Assembly: GCA_963754265.1 (NCBI GenBank)
Contig: CAVWFB010000004.1
Coordinates: 1-64,000, forward strand
Direction: 5' to 3'
DNA length: 64,000 nt
Origin: AC-32 sp963754265
GTDB taxonomy: Bacteria > Actinomycetota > Thermoleophilia > Gaiellales > Gaiellaceae
Made by a program: the position numbers and the translations under genes. The notes under the pieces were generated by a model that searched no databases, had not been told where the DNA came from, and was given only the letters and a program-made list of their open reading frames with translations. Positions 43,755 to 51,966 of this stretch are shown one piece after another; the first letter of the stretch is position 1, and each line of letters opens with the position of its first letter.

Positions 43755-43775
43755 GCGCCGGTTTTGCCACGGTTT

Positions 43776-44717
43776 CTAGCGGGTTGCCGGCACCTGACCG
43801 ATTGTGCGGAACCGCACACGGCGACGCCGGCGTAGATCGTCACCCGACTGACCTTCGAGCTCGTCCAGCGATTCGCGGAGCGCATCGCCGAGCAGCCGAG
43901 CGGCCTCGTCGTGGTCGGTATGCGCACCGTCGCCGGGCTCGGCCACGATGGCGTCGATCACGCCCAGCTCGAGACAGTGCGCGGCGTCCGGCTTGAAGGC
44001 GGCAGCAGCCTTCCGAGCCTCGCCGGCGTCGCGCCAGAGGATCGCCGCGCAGCCCTCGGGCGAGATCACGGTGTAGATCGCGTTCTCCTGCATGAGCACG
44101 CGGTCGGCAAGAGCCGTCGCGATCGCGCCGCCGGAGCCGCCCTCACCGATCACGCACGTGATCGCCGGCACGCCGAGGCGGGACATCAGTGCCTGCGAGC
44201 GGGCGATCGCGCCGCCCTGCCCGTGCTGCTCGGCGGTCACGCCGGGATAGGCGCCGGGAATGTCCACCAGCGTCACGACCGGGAAGCCGTGGCGATCGGC
44301 CAGCTCCATCGCGCGCATCGCCTTCCCATAGCCCTCCGGGTACGCCATCCCGAAGTTGCGCCGCGTGCGCTCCTTGACGTCGCGCCCCTTCTGGTTGCCG
44401 ACGAGCACGACCGTGCGCCCGCGGAGGCGGCCGATCCCCGCCACGAGGGCCGCATCGTCGCCGTGCTGGCGATCGCCGTGCAGCTCGAACCAGTCCTCGA
44501 ACAGACGCTCCACGTAGTCGAGCGTGTACGGCCGGTCGGGGTGACGGGCCAGTTCGACCGAGCGCCAGATCTCCTCGTCGCTCGGCTCACCGCCGATGCG
44601 GTCGAGCTGCTTCTGCAGCCGCTGGAGCTCGCTGGAGAGCTTCGCGCCGCGGAGAAGCGGCAGGCTTCTCAGCCTGCTCAGCTGCTCCCGCAGCCGCAGC
44701 TCGGCCTCACCTGCCAT
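43776..44717 (-). CDS. accA: Acetyl-CoA carboxylase carboxyltransferase subunit alpha
   Basis: Transfers the carboxyl group from carboxybiotin to acetyl-CoA, with AccD. 313 aa, E. coli-like length. ELARHPDRPYTLDYVERLFEDWFELHGDR, GNQKGRDVKERTRRNFGMAYPEGYGKAMRAM, DIPGAYPGVTAEQHGQGGAIARS, GEGGSGGAIATALADRVLM and YTVISPEGCAAILWRD are all conserved. ATG 44717 overlaps accD by 11 nt. Most Actinobacteria use fused AccA3/AccD5-type complexes, so the separate pair is notable. Confidence 0.94.
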   Translation of the reverse strand: MAGEAELRLREQLSRLRSLPLLRGAKLSSELQRLQKQLDRIGGEPSDEEIWRSVELARHPDRPYTLDYVERLFEDWFELHGDRQHGDDAALVAGIGRLRGRTVVLVGNQKGRDVKERTRRNFGMAYPEGYGKAMRAMELADRHGFPVVTLVDIPGAYPGVTAEQHGQGGAIARSQALMSRLGVPAITCVIGEGGSGGAIATALADRVLMQENAIYTVISPEGCAAILWRDAGEARKAAAAFKPDAAHCLELGVIDAIVAEPGDGAHTDHDEAARLLGDALRESLDELEGQSGDDLRRRRRVRFRTIGQVPATR

Positions 44718-45552
44718 TGGCGAAAAGGCGCAGCAGGCGCCCCAGCGTGGGGCGCAGCTCGGGTCGGGGGACGATCGCGTCGACGTGGCCGTAGCGGTAA
44801 TTGGACTCGGCGAGGCCGAAGTCGTCGGGCAGCTTCTCGCGCGTGGTCTGCTGGACGACCCGAGGGCCCGTGAACGAGAGCAGCGCCCCCGGCTCGGCCA
44901 CGAGCACGTCGCCGAGGCTGGCGAAGCTGGCGAGCACACCGGCCGTGGTCGGGTGGGCCATCACGCTGATCAGAGTGCCACCCGCGTCGTGGAGGTCCTC
45001 GACCGCACAGACCGTCTTCGGCAGCTGCATCAGCGACAGGATCCCCTCCTGCATGCGCGCGCCGCCCGTGGTCGTGACGGAGACGAGCGGCACTCCACGC
45101 TCCGCCGCCCCCTCGCAGGCCCGCGCGAACTTCTCACCGACGACACGGCCCATCGAGCCGCCCATGAAGCCGAACTCCATCACGGCGAGCTGGCAGGGCA
45201 GGTCCTCGATCGCCCCACGCCCGATCACCATCGCCTCTCCCAGCCCCGTCGCGAGCTCTGCCTCGGCCAGCCGCTCGGTGTACGGCCGCAGGTCGAAGAA
45301 GTCGAGTGGATCGTCGGAGCGCAGGTCGCCGGCCTCCTCCACGAAGCTGTCCTCGTCGGAGAGCTGACGGATGCGCTCGCGCGCGTGCACGGGGAAGTGG
45401 TAACCGCAGTGCGGGCAGACGTTGAGGTGCTGCTCGAGCTCGTCGTCGCGGTAGTGCGAGTCGCACTTCGGGCAGGTGTTGGGATGCGGCCGCCCGCCGT
45501 CCTCGGGAGGGGCGTGCTTGTGCTCGATAGAGACGTCGATCCGTTCGGACAC
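44707..45552 (-). CDS. accD: Acetyl-CoA carboxylase carboxyltransferase subunit beta
   Basis: 281 aa. N-terminal four-Cys zinc ribbon CPKC...CPHC at about 27-49, the crotonase-like core with MEFGFMGGSMGRVVGEKF, TTTGGARMQEGILSLMQ, ISVMAHPTTAGVLASFASLGD and GALLSFTGPRVVQQTTREKLPDDF. Length matches the bacterial AccD subunit. Start ATG 45552 gives MSERIDVSIEHKH. It is the first gene of the accD-accA pair; biotin carboxylase and BCCP genes are not in the window. BirA at 52.6 kb would biotinylate the carrier. Confidence 0.94.
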   Translation of the reverse strand: MSERIDVSIEHKHAPPEDGGRPHPNTCPKCDSHYRDDELEQHLNVCPHCGYHFPVHARERIRQLSDEDSFVEEAGDLRSDDPLDFFDLRPYTERLAEAELATGLGEAMVIGRGAIEDLPCQLAVMEFGFMGGSMGRVVGEKFARACEGAAERGVPLVSVTTTGGARMQEGILSLMQLPKTVCAVEDLHDAGGTLISVMAHPTTAGVLASFASLGDVLVAEPGALLSFTGPRVVQQTTREKLPDDFGLAESNYRYGHVDAIVPRPELRPTLGRLLRLFANGR

Positions 45553-45589
45553 GCGCTTGCGAGTTTAGACCCGGTGCCCCGGCCGGGAG

Positions 45590-46366
45590 TTACAGCCCAA
45601 GCGCCGCGCAGAACCGGCCGAGCGGCTCGAGGTTCGCTGGCTCGGCGGCCAGGGCGCTGAAACCTGCACCGAGAACCGCGGAGCGCTCCGCGACCCGGCG
45701 GAGCAAGACCTCCACCTCGGCGACGGTGAGCCCGCCCGGCTCGGGCATGAACGGGCTGATCTCGGCCGGGTCGAGCGAATCCACGTCGAGCGCGACGTAG
45801 ACGCCCTCGGCGCCGTCGAGCGCGGACTCGAGCTCGCCCGCGTCGGTGCGCAGCCCGATCGAGGCGACGTACTCGCGCTCGGGCGGATCGAGGCTGCGAG
45901 ACCCGATCAGGATCACGTCCTGCGGCTCGACCGCTCCCGAGTCGAGCAGCATCCGCAGCGGCATGCCCCAGAGGTTCCCGGAAGGCGAGCTCTCGGGGGT
46001 GTTCAGATCGCCGTGGGCGTCGAACCAGACGAGGGCCAGCCGGCCGTTCCGAGCGGCGAGGCCCTCGACGGCCCCGATGTGCGCACAGCAGCAGCCGCCG
46101 AGCACGAGCGGGCGCTCCGGGAGGTCCATCGCGATCGCGAGGGTCTGCTCACCGAGGGAGTCCTCTTCGACGACGGCCGCCTCCGGGTAGGGCAGCGGGA
46201 GGCGCGCCGCCTCGGCCATCGCGTCCCCTCCCTCTCCCCAGGCGCGGGGCACACGAACGAGGCCGGCGCCGAACTCGCGGCCACAGGCATGACACTCGTA
46301 GCCCGGACCGAGCGCGACCGCCGTGAAGGTGTGGCAGTCCGGGCAGCGGGCGCGCAGACGACTCAT
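45590..46366 (-). CDS. Arginase/agmatinase-family protein with N-terminal zinc ribbon
   Basis: 258 aa. An N-terminal ribbon (CPDCHTF, YECHACGREF, four Cys) is followed by a ureohydrolase fold: LVLGGCCCAHIGAVEGLA, LVWFDAHGDLNTPESSPSGNLWGMPL, and VYVALDVDSLDPAEISPFMPEPGG with the second metal Asp pair. The first metal-ligand motif, usually GGDH, is GGCCCAH here, so one manganese site is altered. Substrate uncertain: arginase, agmatinase or formiminoglutamase-like. Start ATG 46366 includes the ribbon. Confidence 0.82.
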   Translation of the reverse strand: MSRLRARCPDCHTFTAVALGPGYECHACGREFGAGLVRVPRAWGEGGDAMAEAARLPLPYPEAAVVEEDSLGEQTLAIAMDLPERPLVLGGCCCAHIGAVEGLAARNGRLALVWFDAHGDLNTPESSPSGNLWGMPLRMLLDSGAVEPQDVILIGSRSLDPPEREYVASIGLRTDAGELESALDGAEGVYVALDVDSLDPAEISPFMPEPGGLTVAEVEVLLRRVAERSAVLGAGFSALAAEPANLEPLGRFCAALGL

Positions 46367-46403
46367 GCCGGCTCGTCGTCGAACGGGGGGCGCAAGGCGA
46401 TGG

Positions 46404-47045
46404 TCACAGCGGCACCAACTCGTCGAGAGTTGCGGCAAGGCCTTGCAGATCGGACAACTCCCGCGTCGGTTTCGGGCCGGCGGCCTCACCGAGCCGGTTG
46501 ATCCACACCGACGGTAGGCCGAGCTCGCTCGCGGGCCCGATGTCGTGGAACAGGCTGGCCGCGACGTGCACGTCCGGCAAATGGCCGACGTCTCGCTCGA
46601 ACGTGCTCCAGTGCACAAGCCCGGGCTTGTACGACCCGACTTCGGAGGCAACGATGGCGCACTCGAAGGGCACGCCGAGCCGCCGCATCGACGCCTCGAT
46701 GAAGTCCCTGTCGGTGTTGGAGAGGATCACGAGCTTCCAACCGCGCTCGTGCGCCTCGGCGAGCGCCCCGGGAACCTCGGGGAACGGGAGCCAGTCCGGA
46801 AGCGAGCGCGCCAGCGCCTCCTCCTCGCCCGCCGGTGCGCCGAGTCGGCGCATCGCCTCGATCAGCACCTCTCGGTAGGAGCGAGTGCCGTCGGCCTCCA
46901 GCTCGGGCTCGAGCTCGTGGTAGCGCTCGAGCAGCTGGTCGGCCTGCTCCTCGCCGAACACCCGCGCGAGCTCGCCGCGAATCCCGCCGTTCCAGTCGAT
47001 CAGGGTGCCGTAGCAGTCGAAGGTAGCCCAGCGTTCGCCCGCCAC
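46404..47045 (-). CDS. HAD-superfamily hydrolase (2-haloacid dehalogenase type)
   Basis: 213 aa. Motif I TFDCYGTLIDW with nucleophile Asp, cap domain rich in helices at about 15-85, motif II VILSNTDRDF, Lys in SYKPGLVHW (motif III), and HVAASLFHDIGPASELGLPSVWINR (motif IV, His-Asp in place of the usual GD). The pattern fits HAD type II dehalogenase-like phosphatases. Substrate unknown. GTG 47045; divergent from the next gene with a 32-bp gap. Confidence 0.85.
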   Translation of the reverse strand: MAGERWATFDCYGTLIDWNGGIRGELARVFGEEQADQLLERYHELEPELEADGTRSYREVLIEAMRRLGAPAGEEEALARSLPDWLPFPEVPGALAEAHERGWKLVILSNTDRDFIEASMRRLGVPFECAIVASEVGSYKPGLVHWSTFERDVGHLPDVHVAASLFHDIGPASELGLPSVWINRLGEAAGPKPTRELSDLQGLAATLDELVPL

Positions 47046-47065
47046 TCGACGAGCTTACCCACTTC

Positions 47066-47071
47066 TAGACT
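47066..47071 (+). promoter_or_regulatory. Candidate -10 (TAGACT) for a leaderless transcript
   Basis: TAGACT (TAnnnT) ends 6 nt before ATG 47078, the classic actinobacterial leaderless spacing. No Shine-Dalgarno precedes that ATG, supporting the idea. The -35 position has no clear match. Confidence 0.4.
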
Positions 47072-47077
47072 CGACTC

Positions 47078-47509
47078 ATGGCGCACGGGGAGCTCGCTCT
47101 CGCAAGCACGCTCGTGTCGCTGTTGGTCGTCGGCGGCGGGTGTGTGGCGCTCGGGAGCTACATCGCCTACTTCCGGCTACGCGGGCCCCGGCTGCTCGAC
47201 TTCCACTACGCCACGGTCGTCTCCGAGAGCCCGGTTACCGCGATCGATCGCATCGAGCAGGTCGTCGGCGGGCAGCCCCACTACAGCTACCGACGCGTGG
47301 GCCTGGACACGCTCGAGATCGTTCGCAGCGACCAGCAGCCCGATCCGGACGCGGAGCGAGAGCTCCCCGAGGCCGCGGGCGCGATCCTCGATCTCCTACG
47401 AGCGACAGCCCATCGCGTCGACACGGGAACCGAGGTGGTGCTCCGCGGACGCGCAGAGCGCCGCCTGATCCGGGCGATCAGGGCCGCGCTGAGCCGCGCG
47501 CCGCGCTAG
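47078..47509 (+). CDS. Uncharacterised single-pass membrane protein (143 aa)
   Basis: One N-terminal helix (ASTLVSLLVVGGGCVALGSYIAYF) and a soluble, mixed-charge domain of about 110 residues (FHYATVVSESPVTAIDRIEQVVGG..., EVVLRGRAERRLIRAIRAAL) with no family I can name. The cytosolic part contains no Cys and no obvious catalytic motif. Its stop is shared with the convergent fabF stop in CTAG. Confidence 0.65.
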   Translation: MAHGELALASTLVSLLVVGGGCVALGSYIAYFRLRGPRLLDFHYATVVSESPVTAIDRIEQVVGGQPHYSYRRVGLDTLEIVRSDQQPDPDAERELPEAAGAILDLLRATAHRVDTGTEVVLRGRAERRLIRAIRAALSRAPR

Positions 47510-48771
47510 TCCTCGAAGCGGCGGACGACGATCGTGGCGTTGTGTCCGCCGAACCCGAACGAGTTCGAGACCGCGGTGCGCACGTCGGCCTCGCGCGCCT
47601 CGTTGGGGATGTAGTCGAGGTCACACGTCGGATCGGGCTCGTCGTAGTTGATCGTCGGGGGCAGCGCGCCCCGGTTGACGGCGAGGATCGAGAAGATCGC
47701 CTCGACCGCGCCTGCCGCTCCGAGGCAGTGGCCCGTGGCGCCCTTCGTCGACGAGACGGGCGTCTTGCGCGCGTTGTCCTCGCCGAGCGCCAGCTTGATC
47801 ACTCGCGTCTCGGCGGCATCCCCGACCGGCGTCGAGGTCCCGTGCGCGTTGATGTAGTCGATCTCGTCGGTGTTGACGCTCGCGTCGCCGAACGCCATCG
47901 TCATCGCGCGCGCGGGATTGACCCCGGAGGGATCGGGATCGGTGATGTGCTGGGCATCCGAGGAGACGCCGTAGCCGAGCAGCTCGGCGTAGATCTTGGC
48001 GCCGCGCGCCTTGGCGTGTTCCAACTCCTCGAGCACCACCACCGCGCCGGCCTCCCCCATCACGAAGCCGTCGCGACCCGCGTCGAAGGGGCGACTGGCC
48101 GCCTCCGGGTCGTCGTTGCGCCGCGAAAGCGCGCGCATCGCGCTGAAGCCGGCGATTCCAACCTCGGTCACGGGCGCCTCGGTCCCGCCGCAGAGCATGA
48201 CGTCGGCCCGGCCGAGGCGAATCGCGTCGAGCCCATCCCCGATCGCCATGTTCGAGGCGGCACACGCAGTGCACTGCGAGGTCAGCGGTCCCTTCGTCCC
48301 GAGCTGCATCGAGACCCAGGCGGCGCCCATGTTCGGGATGATCTCGGGGATCGAGAACGGGTTCACGCGGTCGGGACCGCGCTCGAGGAGCTCGCTGTGG
48401 CAGTCCTGAAAGGCCTTCAACCCGCCGATCCCGGTCGCGATCGCCGCTCCGATGCGCGCCGCCTCGGCCTCGATCTCGAGCCCTGAATCCTTCTCCGCCT
48501 GTCGAGCCGCGGCGACGATCAGGTGGGCGAAACGGTCCATGCGCCGCGCCTGCTTGCGGTCGATGTACTCGGTCGCATCGAAGTCGTCCACCTCGCAGGC
48601 GAAATGCACGTTGAAGCGGCTCGAGTCGAACTGCGTGATCGCCCCCGCGCCCGAGCGCCCCGCCAGGAGGCCCTCCCAGCTCGACTCGACGTCGCCGCCG
48701 AGTGGGGTCACGGCGCCGAGGCCGCTGATCACGACCCTGCGCCTCCCGTTGAGACTTCCTCCGTTGTTCAC
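47506..48771 (-). CDS. fabF: 3-oxoacyl-ACP synthase II
   Basis: Elongating condensing enzyme of type II fatty-acid synthesis, 421 aa. VVISGLGAVTPLGGDVESSW at the N terminus, nucleophile Cys in TSQCTACAASNMA, catalytic His in NAHGTSTPVGD and in GHCLGAAGAVE, ending SNSFGFGGHNATIVV. ATG 48771 lies 1 nt after the fabG stop. An acpP gene normally sits between fabG and fabF; none fits here. Confidence 0.96.
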   Translation of the reverse strand: MNNGGSLNGRRRVVISGLGAVTPLGGDVESSWEGLLAGRSGAGAITQFDSSRFNVHFACEVDDFDATEYIDRKQARRMDRFAHLIVAAARQAEKDSGLEIEAEAARIGAAIATGIGGLKAFQDCHSELLERGPDRVNPFSIPEIIPNMGAAWVSMQLGTKGPLTSQCTACAASNMAIGDGLDAIRLGRADVMLCGGTEAPVTEVGIAGFSAMRALSRRNDDPEAASRPFDAGRDGFVMGEAGAVVVLEELEHAKARGAKIYAELLGYGVSSDAQHITDPDPSGVNPARAMTMAFGDASVNTDEIDYINAHGTSTPVGDAAETRVIKLALGEDNARKTPVSSTKGATGHCLGAAGAVEAIFSILAVNRGALPPTINYDEPDPTCDLDYIPNEAREADVRTAVSNSFGFGGHNATIVVRRFED

Positions 48772-48772
48772 G

Positions 48773-49500
48773 TCACATTCCCAGGCCGCCGTCGACGAGA
48801 AGCACTTCGCCCGTGATGAACGAAGCCTCGTCGGAGCAAAGGAAGCGTACCGCCCCGGCGACGTCGTCCGGCTCGCCGAGCCTGCCGAGCGGCGTGTTGC
48901 TCAGCATCGCCTCCTTCGCCTCCTCGGGGAGGACGTCGGTGAGACGGGTGTTGACGTACCCCGGCGCCACGACGTTGGCCCGCACGTTCCGGCTGCCGAG
49001 CTCGCGAGCGAGCGACTTCGTGAAGCCGATGATCCCCGCCTTCGAGGCGCCGTAGTTCGTCTGCCCCCAGTTGCCGTGGACGCCGACGATGCTGGAGACG
49101 TTCACGATCGACCCTGCGCGCTTCTTCATCATCCCGCGGACGGCCGCGCGCGAGGTGTAGAAGACCGAGGAGAGGTTCGTCTCGAGCACCGCGCGCCAGT
49201 CGTCGTCGGACATCCGCGCCAACAGCCCGTCGCGCGTCAGGCCCGCGTTGTTGACGAGCACGTCGAGATCGCCGGCCTCCTCGACCAGGCGCTTGGCTTC
49301 CTCGGGATCGGACACATCCGCCTGAACGGCACGGCCGCCTGCCTCCTTCGCCACAGCCTCGGCCTCCTCCGCACCGGAGTGGTAGCCGACGACGACCGCG
49401 GCGCCCGCGTCCGCCAGCCCGAGCGCGATCGCGCGGCCGATCCCGCGGGAACCGCCCGTTACGAGCGCCGTCTTGCCCTCGAGGGAGCAGAACCCCTCAC
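48773..49500 (-). CDS. fabG: 3-oxoacyl-ACP reductase, start codon not canonical or 1-nt deletion
   Basis: NADPH-dependent SDR, about 242 aa. EGKTALVTGGSRGIGRAIAL, NNAGLTRDGLL, catalytic Ser in NVSSIVGVHGNWGQTNY with YGASKAG (Tyr-x3-Lys) and GEVLLVDGGLGM are intact. No in-frame ATG, GTG or TTG precedes the Rossmann motif. Either CTG 49504 starts it, or one G is missing from GGGG (49496-49493); one added G would place GTG 49500, in a GTGA overlap with fabD, in frame. GTG 49354 would delete the cofactor loop and is rejected. Confidence 0.88.
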
Positions 49501-50429
49501 GCAGGGCGAAGCGTCTCCCGCAACTTCTCGAGCGATGCCAGGTCGGCGACCGGGATCGCCTTCACGTTCCTATCGATCCTCTTCAGTAAACCGCTGAGCA
49601 CGTTGCCGGGCCCGACCTCGACGAACACCTTCACGCCCTGGCGCATCAGCTCACGCGCGGCCTGCGTGAAGCGCACCGGCGCGGTCAGCTGCTCGACGAG
49701 GAGCGCGGCCATGCGCTGCGCGGGCTCGATCTTCGCGGTCACCGTGGACATGAACGGCGCGATCGGGTCGTTGATCTTCGCCCTCTCGATCGCCGGGCGC
49801 AACCGCTCGGCCGCGCGGGCGATCAGCGGGCTGTGGAAGGCCCCGGAGACGCGCAGCTTCACCGTCCGAGCCGCACCCTGGAGCTGGGCCTCGTTGCAGC
49901 ACTCGTCCACGGCCGGGTCCTGGCCGGAGATGACGATCTGGCCCGGGCAGTTGTAGTTCGCCGGCCAGACACCCGCGATCTGCTTGCACAGGTTCTCGAC
50001 CACCGCGTCCTCGAGGCCGAGGATGGCCGCCATCGAACCGGGGTTCTCCCGGGCGGCCTCGGCCATCGCCAGGCCACGCTCGCGGACGAGAACGATCGCG
50101 TCCTCGACCGAGAGCGCCTGCGCGGCGGCCAGCGCGGCGAACTCCCCGACCGAGTGGCCGACGACGACGTCCGGCTCGTAGCCCTCGGCGCGCAGCGCCG
50201 CGAGCACTGCCAGGCTCGTCGCCACGAGAGCCGGCTGCTGTACCTCGGTCTGGACGAGCTCTGCCTCGGGCGCCTCGAAGCAAATTCGGACGAGATCGAG
50301 CCCTGAGGCCTCGCTCGCACGCCGGTAGACCTCCATCGCCTCGGGGACCGCCAGAGCGATCTCCCTGCCCATGCCCACGGCCAGCGAGCCCTGGCCGGGG
50401 AAACAAAATGCAACCTTCTGCCCGCTCAT
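49497..50429 (-). CDS. fabD: Malonyl-CoA:ACP transacylase
   Basis: Loads malonyl onto ACP. 310 aa. AFCFPGQGSLAVGMGRE, nucleophile Ser in VVGHSVGEFAALAAA, Arg site in LVRERG, and catalytic His in SGAFHSPLIARA, ending GPGNVLSGLLKRID. ATG 50429 is chosen: it follows GGAGG by 6 nt and starts MSGQKVAF; upstream in-frame ATGs lie inside fabH. It overlaps the fabH stop as ATGA. Confidence 0.95.
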   Translation of the reverse strand: MSGQKVAFCFPGQGSLAVGMGREIALAVPEAMEVYRRASEASGLDLVRICFEAPEAELVQTEVQQPALVATSLAVLAALRAEGYEPDVVVGHSVGEFAALAAAQALSVEDAIVLVRERGLAMAEAARENPGSMAAILGLEDAVVENLCKQIAGVWPANYNCPGQIVISGQDPAVDECCNEAQLQGAARTVKLRVSGAFHSPLIARAAERLRPAIERAKINDPIAPFMSTVTAKIEPAQRMAALLVEQLTAPVRFTQAARELMRQGVKVFVEVGPGNVLSGLLKRIDRNVKAIPVADLASLEKLRETLRPA

Positions 50430-51439
50430 CCCATTCCTCCGTCGGTCCATTCGATCAAACCTGAGCCCCACGTGAGCCCGGCACCCATTCCCGTCATCAG
50501 TACAAGCTTGCCTTTTTCCAGCCGCCCGTCGGCCTTCGCGTCCGCCAGCGCAAGCGGAATCGAGCCCGAGGACGTGTTCCCGTAGCGGTCGACGTCGATC
50601 ACCGTCTTCTCCTCCGGGATCCCGAGCTTCTGCCTCGCGTACTCGATGATCCGGACGTTCGCCTGGTGCGGGACGTAGACGTCAACGTCCTCGATGGTGA
50701 GGCCGCATTCGGTCAGCACCGACTCCGCGGACGAGACGAGCACGCGCGTCGCGAACTTGAACACCTCGCGGCCGTTCATCTTCACGAAGTGGAGCCGCTC
50801 GGCCACGGACTCCTCCGTCGCCGGCGAGCGGGAGCCGCCGCCGGGCAGGTAGAGCTGGGGCCCGCCGGAGCCGTCGGCGCCGAGCTCGAAGCCGAGGAAG
50901 CCCCCGTCGGCGACACGTTCGAGCACGATCGCTCCCGCTCCGTCGCCGAACAGAACAGCGGTACCGCGGTCGCTCCAGTCGAGGATCTTCGAGAGCACGT
51001 CGCCCCCGACGACCAGCGCCTTCTGGGCCAGGCCACCGGCGAGCATCCCGTAGCCCTGGGCGACCGCGTACATGAAGCCGGTGCAGCCGGCCGAGAGGTC
51101 GTAGGCGGCCGCGTTCTCGGCGCCGAGCTGGTCGGCCAGGATCGCGCCCGTGGACGGGAAGGCCATGTCGGGTGTGACCGTGGCGACGATGATCAGGTCG
51201 ATCTGCGCGCCGTCGATCCCCGCCTCTTCGAGCGCCTGGCGAGCGGCGGGGAGGCACAGGTCCGAGAGCGCCTCCTCGGGCGCTGCGATCCGGCGCTCGC
51301 GGATGCCGGTGCGCTCGCGGATCCACTCGTCGGAGGTGTCCATCATGGTCGAGAGCTCGTCGTTCGTGACCACGCGCTCGGGAACGTGGCAACCGAGGCC
51401 CGTGATGGAGACGCGGACGCCGTCGGCGGTCCCGATCAT
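50426..51439 (-). CDS. fabH: 3-oxoacyl-ACP synthase III
   Basis: Initiates fatty-acid chains from acyl-CoA and malonyl-ACP, 337 aa. GLGCHVPERVVTNDEL, TGIRERRI, catalytic Cys in SAGCTGFMYAVAQ, VPHQANVRIIEYA (His) and DRYGNTSSGSIPLAL (Asn). ATG 51439 overlaps the fabZ stop (ATGA). Its acyl-CoA preference (branched or straight) is not readable from the sequence. Confidence 0.95.
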   Translation of the reverse strand: MIGTADGVRVSITGLGCHVPERVVTNDELSTMMDTSDEWIRERTGIRERRIAAPEEALSDLCLPAARQALEEAGIDGAQIDLIIVATVTPDMAFPSTGAILADQLGAENAAAYDLSAGCTGFMYAVAQGYGMLAGGLAQKALVVGGDVLSKILDWSDRGTAVLFGDGAGAIVLERVADGGFLGFELGADGSGGPQLYLPGGGSRSPATEESVAERLHFVKMNGREVFKFATRVLVSSAESVLTECGLTIEDVDVYVPHQANVRIIEYARQKLGIPEEKTVIDVDRYGNTSSGSIPLALADAKADGRLEKGKLVLMTGMGAGLTWGSGLIEWTDGGMG

Positions 51440-51864
51440 CGCTCCACCGCGAAGGTCAGCGTGCCCCGGGCCGCGAGCTCTTCGCCCACGTGCGCCGTGG
51501 CCTTGCCCTTGCCGATCGGGCCGCGCACGGTCTCGAGCCGGCACTCGAAGACGAGCTCGTCGCCCGGCTCGACTATCCGCTTGAAGCGCACGTCGTCGAT
51601 CCCGGCGAAGAGCGCGAGGCGACCGCGGTTCTCCTCCTGTGAGAGCACCGCAACCGCGCCGGTCTGGGCCATGCCCTCGACGATCAGGACGCCCGGCATG
51701 ACCGGCCTGCCGGGGAAATGGCCGGCGAGGTACCACTCGTCGGGCCGGACGGTCTTCCGCGCGAGAACGCGTTCGCCCGGCTCGAGCTCGAGCACCTCGT
51801 CGATCAGGAGGAACGGCTCCCGGTGAGGCAGGATCGCCTCGATCTCCTCGCGGCCCAGGCTCAT
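51436..51864 (-). CDS. fabZ: 3-hydroxyacyl-ACP dehydratase
   Basis: 142-aa hotdog-fold dehydratase. ILPHREPFLLIDEV, catalytic His in WYLAGHFPGRPVMPGVLIVEGMAQTGAV (with the helix Glu), FAGIDDVRFKRIVEPGDELVFE. First gene of the fabZ-H-D-G-F operon. The 100-bp gap upstream holds the hairpin that ends the sigma factor gene and likely the operon promoter. Confidence 0.95.
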   Translation of the reverse strand: MSLGREEIEAILPHREPFLLIDEVLELEPGERVLARKTVRPDEWYLAGHFPGRPVMPGVLIVEGMAQTGAVAVLSQEENRGRLALFAGIDDVRFKRIVEPGDELVFECRLETVRGPIGKGKATAHVGEELAARGTLTFAVER

Positions 51865-51944
51865 TGAGGCCGCAGTTGGTCGTCAGCGGCGTTTCGACCG
51901 GTCATTGCAGACGGCCGCCCGGGCACAGCCCGCCCGGCCTGAAA

Positions 51945-51966
51945 GAGACGACGCAAGCGTCGTCTC
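51945..51966 (-). terminator. Intrinsic terminator of the ECF sigma factor gene
   Basis: GAGACGACGC and GCGTCGTCTC form a perfect 10-bp stem with a 2-nt gap; on the reverse strand it overlaps the sigma factor stop codon and is followed by TTTC. It separates the sigma factor gene from the downstream fab operon. Confidence 0.6.

Noticed and set aside
43553..43775. Replication origin near the DnaA-like boxes
   Set aside because: Only two imperfect boxes, no dnaA or dnaN beside them; gene order puts the origin beyond 64 kb.
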